Source of the DNA: Diplonema japonicum | Taxonomy: Eukaryota > Euglenozoa > Diplonemea > Diplonemida > Diplonemidae | Direction: 5' to 3' | Assembly (NCBI GenBank): GCA_964019335.1 | Contig: OZ025658.1 | Location: forward strand, 434,001-498,000 | DNA length: 64,000 nucleotides | Shown: positions 23,581 through 34,459 of the stretch, in pieces | Position numbering within the stretch: the stretch's first letter is position 1 | How the letters are laid out: the number at the start of each line of letters is the position of its first letter | The notes under the pieces: generated by a model | What the model was told of the DNA's origin: nothing | Seen by the model: the letters and a program-made list of their open reading frames with translations, nothing else | Databases searched by the model: none | Translations under genes and position numbers: made by a program

Positions 23581-23934
23581 GAATAACACGCGTGGTGCTT
23601 CTCATAGCCACGTGCCATGTGGTCGGAAAGTGATGCTAGTGGCATTGCTTCCATGTCGCACCCATTGACACCATTTAGGGTCCTGAAGTAACCTGCTTAC
23701 TACTTGTTGTCCAAGATTCTTCACCATTAAGATCCTCTCCTTAGCCAATCATGTTGCTGGTGTGTAAACACAGCCCTTGTAGCATCACACGCTGCAACAG
23801 TGCGCGTTGCTCGATAAGGTCCGCAGACCTAGTCTTGAACATGTTTCCTGTAGTGTAGTGAACGTCTATACAAGAAGTCGGAACAACCACAACGGAACGT
23901 AACTATTGACTGAAACTAAGGAAAGAACCGCATA
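23581..23934. other. intergenic, nothing recognised
   Basis: Gene-free DNA between the MED14-like gene and the 3' end of the RING gene. No repeat or RNA gene is recognised. Confidence 0.45.
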
Positions 23935-25140
23935 TTACACGACGCCTGCCCCTTCCGAGGTGCCCGTGTTGCCAGGACGCTCTGCTTCATTTATGGTAAG
24001 AGAGATGGAAGAACGTTGTGAAAAAATGGGAGACTCAGCAAGAAGCTCATGCTGGCTCTCGCCTGATGACGAGTGGGGGTGAGTGATTTCAAGCATTTCC
24101 TGCTCTAGGGGCTCTTCCTCCTCTTCTCTCCCCTCTCCAATCCCCCCTTCCCCTTCCATTGACGCTTCATCGTCGCTAACAAGAATCCGCACCCTGCATG
24201 TAGGGCACCTGGGGTACATGATGCCTCTTTGGACCTGGTGCATTACGTACTCGTGCATGCATTTGTAGTGATAAACGTGAGAGCAGCGCAGCTCCACGGC
24301 TTCACAGTTCTCCTTCAGGTCTTCCAAGCAAATGCAACACCCGTCGTCAACTGTGCTACTCATATTGATGCTGAGGCTCTTCAATCTTTTTGTGTATGAT
24401 TTCTTGTGGCTGTCCCTCAGTGCTTCTTCAACTCCTGGGTCGTCGGGCGGACGGTGCATGTCAGGGGGGCGTGAAGGGTGCAGATGTGTGAAGATCAGAG
24501 CCGCGGAGAAAACAAAGATGAAGATGCCGCTGCCTGCCCACATCCACCAGCGAAGGGGCCAGAATATTAGGGGCGGCGCTACGTACCCCATGGCATCCAC
24601 ACAGCAAGACTCGCGTGTCCAGATGCATCCATCGGGGGCGCCAGGTGCTTTGATACACGGCGTCTCTGCCGTCCACATGCAAGATAATGGTACCCATATC
24701 ACTGTGCTGTCACAGCCTTCGTCTTCGAAACGTATGAGGGTCGTGTCCAGCTGCTCAAACGTGCTTCCGTTCACGACGCCCCTGCACGTGCACACACCAT
24801 CGGCCCACTCAGCAGCCAGCCACCTGTCACCAACCGATACCGTGGTCACCTTAAAACAGATATCGATGCAATCAGAAAGCTGTAAACATTTGTGTCGTGT
24901 GCTGCGCATACCTCTGTTTCCGGCTTTATTGTAACAACAGACTGCACAGTGCTCTCATTACTGCCGCAAAACCCATAAGATCTGCTGCTCGCCTTCACCC
25001 AATCTACGAACTGCCCTACGCACTTGTCACTAGGTTTATGCTGTGTTACTATTACAATTTGTTCTTTCTTTACATACATATTGACTCGGCTCGTAAGGGT
25101 TCCATGCCACTGTCGCAACCAACACCACCAACAACGACAT
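23935..25140 (-). CDS. RING-H2 membrane E3 ubiquitin ligase-like protein, two introns
   Basis: Exons 25140-25078, 25040-24912 and 24849-23935 join over introns of 37 nt (25077-25041, GTATGT...CACAG) and 62 nt (24911-24850, GTATGC...TTAAG), giving 368 residues in phase. Exon 1 encodes a signal peptide (MSLLVVLVATVAW). A Cys-rich luminal domain follows (about 22-165), then a membrane helix near 178-198 (WMWAGSGIFIFVFSAALIF). The cytosolic part carries a RING finger at about 255-305: CCICLEDL, CSHVYHYKCM, CPTC. Such proteins recruit E2 enzymes to endosomal or ER membranes. The tail is acidic (GREEEEEPLEQE) and Ser-rich. Start and both splices are inferred from frame and signal-peptide logic. Confidence 0.82.
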
Positions 25141-25241
25141 CTCGACTGGACCAAGCAGGTCCCTTGTAAATATTATAGCGGGTGCTCAAGGTGACTTACA
25201 AAAAAAATATAAACACGAATTCTAAGTACATGATCCAGTAA

Positions 25242-27609
25242 CTAAGCCCATTCGGCCCATGTGCTGCGGCGTCGCACTGCATTTGTGAAGCCTCGGTTCT
25301 GTTCGTACTTGCACCCCAGGTCAGGGTTGAACATGGGATGGAATGCAAGTGCTGGTTGGCGTTTCGACCCACTGTTTCTTGGGGAGGGCGTTCTGCACTT
25401 CACAACATTGCCGAACATGTCCCTTTTGACACTTCTCTTGCTAGGTGCCTTTGGGACCATTTCTCTTCTTTTCTTTAAACCGCTGAGGTGGGTTTCTATC
25501 TTCCTCTTCCGCTCGGTCGGTTCAGGCACAGCCTTCACGGGCACTGTTTTCTGTATGTCATTTTGTATGGCATTCAACTTCAGGGCGCAGATGAGGCGTA
25601 TCTTGACGCTGTCGTAGAGTATGGGGTACCGCCGGCACTCCTTGTTGTAAAAGGACAGGGAGTTCAAGTCGGGCTTCATGACTAGCCTCTCTACCATCCC
25701 TGCGGTCTTCTTGCAGTACACTTGCTGTGTGGTGTACGTTATTCTGTGCTCAGCGTACAAACTCACGAGTGCTTGGAACTTCTTTTTGTCCTCTTCACTC
25801 TCAACATGGAAGGATTTCTTTGGTTTGATGCTTTGCGTTGCAAGTGCAGCAAGAAGTGGTGCCAAGTAGTCCAGAGCCATGCTTGTCTTCGTGAGGAAAA
25901 GCTTCTTGGAACCGAGCTGCGCGTCCAGCAATTCGGTGGTCCTTTCAATTTTTCTTTTGTTCTCGAAAAACTCTTTTGGGTAGACCCACTTTTTTCGAGC
26001 AAGCTTTGTCGCCTGCACTGTGGTGTGTATGTCTACTAGTATTTGAGGTGCGTACATATACTGTACCCCGTGTAGCACCTTCTCGCGTGCTGATTTTTGC
26101 AACGTGTCGAAATTGGAGACAAGCTTTGAAATCTTCGACGTTTTCGTCAGGTCGTAGTCATGGTACTTTGCCGTGAGGTACTCCGTGTAGCACGCCTCGA
26201 AGATCCTGTCCATCTCGGGGTGCCCCCTCGTAAGATGCCTCAGCAGCACCACAGAAAGCTTTCCTGTGTACCTCGTGTCTTCGTGGCCCAGTGCTTTGAG
26301 TGTCACAGCCGCCTTCGCGTCGTCACCATAGAAAATAGCATCCATGACATCGACGAAGGAAGGGACCCTGTCCTTCATGCCCACGCCTGACACCTGCTGG
26401 TGTGTGATCCTCTTTGAATGGTACTTTTGGGATAAGAACTGCAGGCTGAACAAGCAGCTTCGGATGTCGCCATTCGACAGGTTGCATAACTCACGCAGCG
26501 CAGACTTCTCGGCATTGATCCCCTCATAGTTGCATATTTGGTCCAAGCGTTCCGACAGCTTGAAGCTGGACAACGCATCGATCTTGATGAACTCAGCCAC
26601 CTCCCGCAGGCCCCGCAGCTCCCGCACCCACGGGTTGTTGCAGATACACACCACAGGGCGCAGTTGTAAAGGCTTCTTCCCTCTCAACTTCCACTCGGTG
26701 GTAGCAAGTTTGATGAGGTTTGAGAGGACGCCAGCACCGTTGCTGTGGGCGATGCCGTCGACCTCATCAAGAATGAGGCAGCTGGGCCTGTCGTCCAGCG
26801 TGTTGACTCCTGTGGCCGCCACGTTGATACGCTCGTCGAGGCTGCTGGCCGTCCTGTCCATCGAGGCGTTGATGTGCACGCACCGGTACCCGCAGTGCCT
26901 TGCTGCCACAGTGGCTAAGGTAGTCTTGCCTGCACCAGGGGGACCCGAGAGCAACAAGATGCGAGGGTCGGGTCGTGTGTCTTCGTTCCTGTCTTGCTTG
27001 TCTGCTAGCTTGATGCTCGTGTTTTTTGGCTTGTTGAAGACAACAGGGTTCCACTCTTTGAACCACTCCACAACCTTCAGGTTGAGCTCTTCGCTGCCCG
27101 TCAGGTCGGTGAACTTCTCCGGGCGATACCTGTCAACCAGCAACTGTGAGGACGGCGCGGCCCGTGGGGGCTCCGGCTCAGCCTGTGCCCTCTTCACTCT
27201 TTCAAGGCGTTCGGCATTGAGCTGTTCAATAGTCTTGCCGCACAACAAAGTGCCAGGGCGGGGACGCATGGGGGGGTCGTCGTCGTCTTCGTTGTCAGGG
27301 AGGAGCTTGATGTACTTTATGTTGCCCCTGTTGCCTGTCATCGTGAAGCAGTCGGTGTCAGCCTCTTCGGTGAGCGTTGCTTGTGAGAAGGTGAGCTGTG
27401 TCACGCAGTCACCGCTGCAGTCAAAGGTCTGTGTCTGCAGTGGCTTGTCAACCGACATGTGTGTCTCAGACTGTGTGTGTTGCGGGTGTGGTTGTGCATA
27501 CATCGCCTGCAGCAGCCATTGCCTCATCGCAGATAGCCATGTCTTCCTCCATCAACTGTGTCTCCATGGCAGCCATGATGTCTTCATACATCTCGTCATG
27601 CGATGCCAT
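25242..27609 (-). CDS. CTF18: CTF18, large subunit of the alternative clamp loader
   Basis: 778 residues from exon 1 (27609-27502) and exon 2 (27470-25242) across a 31-nt intron (27501-27471, GTATGC...CACAG). Exon 1 gives the acidic start MASHDEMYEDIMAAMETQ. The family hallmark LLVDRYRPEKFTDLTGSEE precedes an AAA+ core with Walker A SGPPGAGKTT (Lys about 218), Walker B LILDEVD (about 268-274) and a sensor region VVCICNN. The C-terminal half has the RFC collar helices. CTF18 with DCC1, CTF8 and RFC2-5 loads PCNA and supports sister-chromatid cohesion. It is distinguished from RFC1 by the absence of a BRCT domain and by the LLVDRYRP motif. A 422-aa frame on the other strand is a shadow. Confidence 0.9.
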
Positions 27610-30045
27610 CTCAGCCTGCAACCTGTGTGTGATGTAGACAGGACCAGCAACAGTAGAATAACTAAAGGGGCTATGGCCACTGCTGAGCGGCAAAAGAGAG
27701 GGAAGGAGCCTCGTCACGCTTGCTCTTCCTTGTCTACCAGTAAAGTGGTTCAAAGGAAAGGGGACAATAGAAACGGTGAAAGGGGGGGGGGGGGGTGAAG
27801 AATGGAAGAGAGGAACAAGAGGAAGGCAGCAATGGGCACCGTGCCATGCCGCAGGTTCGGCTTAATAGGCAGCTGCATTCATTGTTCTTGTGTCTTATCT
27901 TCCCGAAAAGGAGGAAAAAAAAAGGGGGGTAGGTGGTGGGACATCTGAAGAAAGAAAGAAAAGAAGGAAAAGGAATTACAGGTTTTTTTTTTGTTCTCTT
28001 TACTTTTGGTGTTTTTTTTTCTTTTTTTTTATTCTTACCTTTTAACGTTGCATTGCCGTGTTTTCATTTCGGCATTCCTTTTTCCAGTCCCTTTGTTATT
28101 ATTTTTTCAAAAAGGGAAAAAAGAAAAATGAATGAGGGGGCAAAGGATGAAGGGGGGGGGGGGGGGGTAAGTGAAGAAAAAAAGGGGGTAAATGTAAAGG
28201 TAAATAGAGGAATGGGAGAGAGAAAGTGACGCAACTGAGTATTGCTATTTCTTCAAAGGAGGCTCTGCATCATCTCTTGTTCTTCGTTCCCCCTCTTTCT
28301 TCATTTTTCCCACTTCGCTCAACTACCACTCCTACAGGAGAAGAAGAAAAGAGAAAGCAAAAAAAAAAGAGGTAAGAAAGCGCACAAAAAAAAATTTGTT
28401 TTATTATTTATCCTTTTTTTTTTTCCCGTCGGTTTGAACTATTGTTTCCCCTCCTTACCTTGTACCCCGCCTTCCTGATCTTCAGGCCACTTCTTTTTTT
28501 TTTTTTTTTTTTTCGCCCTCTTTTTGTACTGATGGTAGATGGTAAAAGAAAAAAAAAAGAAAAAATAGAATAGAAGGAAAGTTGCAGCAATAAAAAAATC
28601 CAAATTTATACGCAGGGCACGACGGTGGCATGGAACTGAACGGAGAGAGGGGACAAAGGAGGGAAGAAAGCCAGGTGTCCGTGGCATAACATAGTGAGAA
28701 AAAAAAATAAAAAGTGGGGAAGAAAGGAGTAAGAACACATTGTGAACTTGCAAGAATTAGGACAGGGTGGTACGTTGGTGAAAGAGGCGGGGGGGGGGGG
28801 GGGGGGGGGATGTAATTGCAGGTTTCTTTTTTTTGATTTTGCTTTTTCTTTCCCGTCCGTTGAACGATCTTTTAAAAAAACACGTTTTTAGGAACTGGAG
28901 GGTGCTGAAACAAACCTTTTGTTGGTGTATTGTAAAAAAAAAAAAAAATAAATAAATAAATAAATAAATAAAAATAAAGTTTCTTTTTTTTTGATCGTAA
29001 GCCTTCCCCCCTCGGTGGTCTTGTTCTTTTCAACCCGACAATTTGGGAAACACAAAGGCTGCACAGGAGGGAGGGCATTGGTTTCTTTCGTAAAGAGGGT
29101 CCACTCTCTTTTCTTTTATTCTTCTTCTTAAATTTCACGATTAGCACTAGATTCCTTGTTGGAGTCTGGTAGAATCTAGCGGTAGGCTTTGATTAGGCAT
29201 ACGGGAATAGCCCAGAAGAGGGAGAGAGAAGCCTGTATGGACAAGCAAAATGCAAAATAAATAGGGGGGGGGAATCGCAACACAACAAGCAGTGGGTGTT
29301 TCAGTATTTAGACCTCAAGCGGTGGAAACTGTTCCTTCTTTTTGGAACTATTTTATGGAACACCGCTAAGTAGAAATAAAGTTTTGAATTGAATAGGAAT
29401 GCATGGGTTAGGCCCAGCGAGTAGGTGCCCTTCAGTACACATCATCACCATCACCAGGGAAGCGAGCTTGGAAGTAGAGGGGCTGCCGGGGGGTTCAGCT
29501 ACTGAGGGAATGCCAGCTGAACTTGACCAACAGGTCATCTACCTCTGTCTCCACAGTGCGGTACATTTGTTGCCAGCTCCCCCCCCGAATCCAAAATTTA
29601 TGAATAATAACTCTGGTGGAGTCGTGTTGCGATTTTTTTTTCAACATAAAAAAAAAAATTAAGGGCACCTGCAGTATGTGGCAGGACGCCCGGGAAAAAA
29701 AAAAAGAAAAAAAAATGAATGTCGTGTGAAAAGAGTTTCTTTTTTTCGGTTTTCTTTTTTTTTTTTCACCCAAATCTTTTCTTTTTTTTTACAATAAGCA
29801 AGTATGCTTTTAATCCACCCGAAGGCAGACTGGGTACACTTCTTATTGTTCTGTCGTTTTTTTTTTTTTTTTTTTTTTTTTCTCCTTTGAGAGGCGTCCC
29901 TAAGAGCACGCCTCGTTAAACACATTTTTTTTTCTCACTTTCTAAGAAATGCAGGTCTTTTTTGTTTGCATCTGCTTCTTTCCCCGAAAGGGTTCAAAGA
30001 TGCCAATCAAACAAGGCATAACTCTAACTTTTTTTTTGTTGACCC

Positions 30046-30081
<36 letters not shown>

Positions 30082-31110
30082 CTTTCTCGAAACAATAAAT
30101 AACAAAGAAAAGAAATGTAAACTGACGGGGACCTGAGGGAGAGAGGTAGTGGGAAGGTATTGTTGCTTTGCAGGTGTTGAAGAGAGGAACTGCTTGTACG
30201 GTGCGATGACGTATGAGGCATGTGTAAAGAGAAGAAAGACAAAAAAGAAAAGGAAAAAAAAAAGGAAAAAAAGGCTTTTTATCCTCATAGGAACGTCACG
30301 CGCCGTGCAGAGGAGGGCAGGGTAGTGTTGCATTTAAAGCTAGGGTGTATGAGAGTGCTCGGAGAAGTATTACATCAAGTACTGCGAAGGCAGTCCCCCT
30401 GCACACAGATGTGTCCCGATCGAATCATAGACACACCAAGCACAGAAGAGCCTTGCAGCTAATCAAGAGTCACTACTCATTAAAACAAAAAGAGAAAGTT
30501 GAGGAAGGCCTCCGTTCGCCTGATGTTGCTCTTAGGATGCTCTCCGTAGGGAATGGATCCGGGTACTGAAAAGAGAAAAAACAGGAGAAAAAAGGGGGGA
30601 AAAGAAAGGGGGCAGGGACGAGAAAAGAAGTATCAAAACTGCTTTGGTTCCCATTTGTTTTTTCGTGAACAAAAAACCTCTGTGCTACAGGAACAGAGAA
30701 AGATTAGAAACTAGACTACGTTACACTACCTGCCGGTGCGGCAAGCAAGGAGAGCACAGGGTACTTGGAGGAAAGTAAAAAGGAATTATTGTTAATGTTG
30801 TTTGCTTGAGGGATGGTGGCAAGCGATGATAATCACCGAAACCTGCCACCGAAGGGAAAGGTTAGGGGCTGGTGCACTGTCATATTGGACTGTCGATTCC
30901 AATGAAAAGCTTTTAAATTTATCATTTCTTTAAAAAGGCTTTTGCAAGGAAAAAAACTGCCAACAAGACAGTGCACGTGGCTATTGGCCTATCGCAGCGG
31001 GCTCGGTGTCCATCTCTGCAGCTTCTCTGAATGCTGTAACCCATCTGTGGCTGATAACAGAGGAAACGGGGGTGCGGCCCTGATGGTGTTTCTTTTACTT
31101 TTTTTTCAAG
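27610..31110. other. 3.5-kb gene-free, homopolymer-rich block
   Basis: No credible gene. It contains G runs of 13-22 at 27781-27794, 28150-28167 and 28789-28809, T runs at 28496-28513 and 29860-29881, and a T run of 35 at 30047-30081. An (AATA)n microsatellite lies at about 28948-28973. Homopolymer bias makes every short frame here poly-Phe, poly-Lys or poly-Gly. Confidence 0.6.
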
Positions 31111-32070
31111 TCACACCTTGTACCCCCTTCTGGTTCCTGCGTTTGTGTCCCATTTCGCCAGTGCCATAAGGCAGTAGAGAAACTGCGCCCTAATCTGCGG
31201 CACTTTCGTGCAGCAGGCAGCGAGGTTGTTGCTCTCGTCGAAGGGGTCAGTGACCGATAGGGGCGAGGCGTCTGCCTTGGGCACGGGGGTTGCAAGGTTG
31301 GGGTTGATGGAGTGCGTTGCGTAGTCGAATTTCTGCCCGAACAAGTGGAGGAATGCGAAGAGGAGCGTGTCAGCGGAGTGTGGCTGGGGAGTGGCACGGC
31401 AGGTGTGTATCACCATGCACAGCAAGCAGTAACTAGACAGCCCCCCGACACCCGGCTGGTCATACTTCGCCTGTGACAACATAGACCTCAAAGCAATCAC
31501 CACGTTTGCAGCAACAGGGAACTCCGCCAACCACTTCCTAACCATCTGCACGCTCTGCCTTGCGAGGGAGCCACCCTCCGAAAATGAAAGATTGATGTTC
31601 ACGCCCTGGCACTCCAAGTGGATGTAACTAACACCGACCCCCGAAGGTGACGGGACGCAGCCTTTCACAGTGAAGCCCTTGTTCACGAAGCTCGTCACCA
31701 CATCCTCCTGTGCCACTTTGTTGATGTCGCCGCAGTTCTCGCACACCAAGTCCAAAGCCGAGCACGGCATGCTGATGTTGCAGGCGAAGCTGCCGTAAGC
31801 TTTTACTGTTGCACCACACCACAACATCATTGCTACATCTTGCACCATACTCCTCAGCATGTTCCTCTTGCTTCGCTCTTCTCTTGTAAGCAGGATGTGC
31901 TTCGTGTAAACCTCTAGTTCACTGTTCAGTCTCACCGACTGGTGGCTCACACCCTCAGGATACCATGGCGTGTACACCAAGTCAGTAGGGACGACTTCAG
32001 TGTCGCTCTTGTGGTGCCCGATGGACGAGTCAGTGTCGCTGCTGGCAGACATGGTTGGGGCCGATGACAT
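31111..32070 (-). CDS. TRF4-like non-canonical poly(A) polymerase, catalytic residues lost
   Basis: 319 residues with the order of TRF4/PAPD5 proteins: TPWYP motif, helical entry, the nucleotidyltransferase motif AYGSFACNISMP (GS at 93-94), then the central domain with GVGGLSSYCLLCMVIH and LLFAFLHLFGQKFDY, and a C-terminal basic helix. The catalytic triad is broken: the usual SDID reads SALD (Ala105, Asp107 kept), and the third Asp (VDISF) is Asn160 in VNINLSF. The fold is therefore likely kept without activity, as in RNA-binding or scaffold pseudoenzymes. The frame ends YKV-stop at a GTGTG that could be a donor, so a small additional exon is possible. It lies 59 nt downstream of the PPR gene's stop. 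Confidence 0.75.
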   Translation of the reverse strand: MSSAPTMSASSDTDSSIGHHKSDTEVVPTDLVYTPWYPEGVSHQSVRLNSELEVYTKHILLTREERSKRNMLRSMVQDVAMMLWCGATVKAYGSFACNISMPCSALDLVCENCGDINKVAQEDVVTSFVNKGFTVKGCVPSPSGVGVSYIHLECQGVNINLSFSEGGSLARQSVQMVRKWLAEFPVAANVVIALRSMLSQAKYDQPGVGGLSSYCLLCMVIHTCRATPQPHSADTLLFAFLHLFGQKFDYATHSINPNLATPVPKADASPLSVTDPFDESNNLAACCTKVPQIRAQFLYCLMALAKWDTNAGTRRGYKV

Positions 32071-32129
32071 ATTTCAGAATATTCCTGCAAATAGATATAA
32101 AAAAAGTAAAAGAAAATGCTATCACTATG

Positions 32130-33251
32130 CTAAGCAAAACGGGCTGCGATGATCATCGGGGGTGTAATGGGTGGGGGGGCGGGGAGTGACACCTTTCGTT
32201 CAATATACTGCTCCCAGTTGACCATCGAAGAGTGCAGGCTGGAACTCTCGATGAAGGCACGGACGTCTTCTGTGGACTGGCCTGTCTTGAGGAAGAGGTT
32301 ATTCAGGATGGGGACGAAGCTCTGAGGGGGGAACCTGCGACTCAGCGACAGGATCTCAGTCGCAACCTCGTGTGCCAGGAGGTACCACTGGTCATCCTTT
32401 GAGGAGCACGCACGCGTGTAGGCCTCGAATACTAAGATGAGAGTAGCGAAGGAGGGTGTGACACCAAAGGAAACCATTGTGCTGTGGACAAACTTGAGAA
32501 ACCCTGTATTTGCATTGGCTGAGTATTTCAGCAGGGTATCCCAAATTGCAGAGACTCTAGTGTTCTCATGCGCAGCTATGGTGAGCACATCGAGTGCAGC
32601 ATGGTGGTCGCCGTGCTTCAGGCACACACTGACGACGGCATCCAGCACCGCGCTGCCGCCTTTGTCACCATGTTTCTTCCGAAATTCTGACCAGTAGAAG
32701 AGCGCCTCATCAGAAGATGCGGCCATTCCTTGTATGCTCCTGGCATACAGCTGTGTATCGGGTTGGAACTTGGATCCCATTAGATTTCGCAACTCCTTAT
32801 AAACCTTCTTATACTGCACAGGGCTATCAAGGTACGCGCTCAACACCATTGCTGCTTCCGTCATCGTTAACTGCGATTTCACAGGCTTGCAGAATGCCCA
32901 TATTCTACTCCGAAACTGGCTGATATCTTGTTTGGGATCGATTCTTATTTGATGCACAATCCCCCTGAAGAGGTACAGCACCGTCAGGTTTGTCACCGGA
33001 AGGTTCTTCTTTTTCCACTTTGCCAACAGCAAGTCCATGACACGCAGTGTCGAAGGATTCGCCTGTCTTGTCACTAAGTCCAGTGCCGCCACAAGCGTGC
33101 GAATCCCAATGTTCGCTCCGTTACCCTCTATCTCCCTGAGAACACGCCCTGCGTCCTGCCATTTCACATTCCCCAAAGCAAAGTACCTCGCTGCATCAAC
33201 ATCGGTTTGTATGTGTGTGGGGACCCGCCATAATATTAGCGTTCTTTTCAT
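32130..33251 (-). CDS. PPR-like helical-repeat protein, probably mitochondrial
   Basis: 373 residues starting MKRTLILWRVPTH at 33251. A spliced-leader-type AG at 33279, preceded by a pyrimidine tract, fixes this start and excludes 78 codons of open frame upstream. The protein is all helical, with degenerate 35-residue units of PPR type (FQPDTQLYARSIQGMA, AVLDAVVSVCLKHGDHHAALDVL, GVTPSFATLILVFEAYTRA). PPR proteins bind organellar RNA in sequence-specific fashion, and euglenozoan mitochondria need many of them for RNA processing. The first 25 residues are basic and hydrophobic, compatible with a mitochondrial presequence. The RNA target is unknown. Confidence 0.7.
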   Translation of the reverse strand: MKRTLILWRVPTHIQTDVDAARYFALGNVKWQDAGRVLREIEGNGANIGIRTLVAALDLVTRQANPSTLRVMDLLLAKWKKKNLPVTNLTVLYLFRGIVHQIRIDPKQDISQFRSRIWAFCKPVKSQLTMTEAAMVLSAYLDSPVQYKKVYKELRNLMGSKFQPDTQLYARSIQGMAASSDEALFYWSEFRKKHGDKGGSAVLDAVVSVCLKHGDHHAALDVLTIAAHENTRVSAIWDTLLKYSANANTGFLKFVHSTMVSFGVTPSFATLILVFEAYTRACSSKDDQWYLLAHEVATEILSLSRRFPPQSFVPILNNLFLKTGQSTEDVRAFIESSSLHSSMVNWEQYIERKVSLPAPPPITPPMIIAARFA

Positions 33252-33278
33252 CCTGTATGGTGTTTCACAGTGCGACGT

Positions 33279-33312
33279 CTGCAGCAAGATAAGAGCGAGT
33301 GGGAGGGGGTTT
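33279..33312 (-). promoter_or_regulatory. probable spliced-leader acceptor of the PPR-like gene
   Basis: In transcript sense the tract CCCCCTCCCACTCGCTCTTA runs into TCTTGCTGCAG with AG ending at 33279, giving a 27-nt 5' UTR. Confidence 0.55.
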
Positions 33313-34459
33313 AATGTGTATATGCACAGGCTCTGGGACCCTCGTGGTGCCTTGTCATTACTTTTTTTTTCTTCTTTTTTTTTATCTTTTCTTTTTCTGA
33401 GCCAGTGCAGCAGATTTGGCAGCAGGGTTGACCACAGTACAAGCTGAGGATTATCCTCTTTGGCCGACTGTAGACTGGTCTGCAAGCCAAACCCAGCACC
33501 CGTGGTGCAGGGGACAGATAAGGGTTTAAGTTAGACACTACCAAACTACCAAAAGATTAAGAAAACCTAGCTCACCCACCCCACCCAAGGCTACTATCGC
33601 CTGTGGTCCTACTCTGCAAGACACACTTACGCTGGCTACTGCCGTAGTGCAGTGTATTCAAGCGCAACTAGTCATAAAGCTGCTCGAAAGGATATTCACA
33701 ACATGTTTATAATCTAATCAAAAGAGTGAACGCAGCTATTTCTCCCAACTTCACGAGCAGACTATCGTGGCCCCGTTGGCAAAAGTACCCCAAAAGGGAA
33801 AAGGAAAAAAAGGGAAAATAAAGCAACAAATAAAAAAGAAGGGGGGGGGGAGAACCCATAAAACGAAGGGTAGAAACACTGTAGAGGTAAGCACTGGCAC
33901 AAGTGGTGAACGCAACAACAAAATACCGACAAAAGAGTAATGGAACATAGTCAACTGAAAGCGGTCTGACGGACCCCAAGGGTTGCCTGCCGCTAGCAAG
34001 CACGTGTACCGCTTTTTCAACAAGAAAACAAGAAAAAAGAAAAAAATGGGGAGGGGGAGAAAAGTAGCGGTTGGCAAAAAATTAAGCGAAAGTGTGAACA
34101 CTGAGGGGAGGAGGGAGGAGATTGACGCGTTTTCTATGTTTGTCCTTCGTGCTGCGACAACTTCTTTTTAAAAATAGCCGCATGCACAGTCACACGAAGG
34201 ATCGCATGTGACCAAGCAGTGCCCAATATCCTAGCTGCCGTGATGTAGGTGGTTTACTGTGTTCATAGAATCAGCACACTGGGAGGAGCAAAGATCGTAA
34301 AGGGAGTGAAAGACCAGGGAGAAAAAAGAAAAGTAGATAAAGAAAATGTTACTGCTAGCAACTACACGCATGCTAGCAGTAGAAATACACCATACGTTCA
34401 ATGCCAGCAACAGTCACCGCAAAAATGAAAGTGGAGAATATTAACACAGGAAATTAAAT
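33313..34459. other. 1.1-kb gene-free spacer
   Basis: Contains several A- and G-rich tracts (for example a G run at 33841-33850) and no credible coding region. The short frames are translations of poly(K) and poly(F) tracts. Confidence 0.5.

Noticed and set aside
23469-23654. N-terminal membrane helix of the MED14-like protein
   Set aside because: It is encoded by a T-rich tract upstream of a spliced-leader-type AG, so it is probably untranslated.
26530-27798. 422-codon plus-strand frame opposite CTF18
   Set aside because: It has no recognisable domain and covers the intron and AAA+ core of CTF18 on the other strand.
27610-31110. Several 60-110-codon frames
   Set aside because: All consist of homopolymer translations, with no conserved motif.
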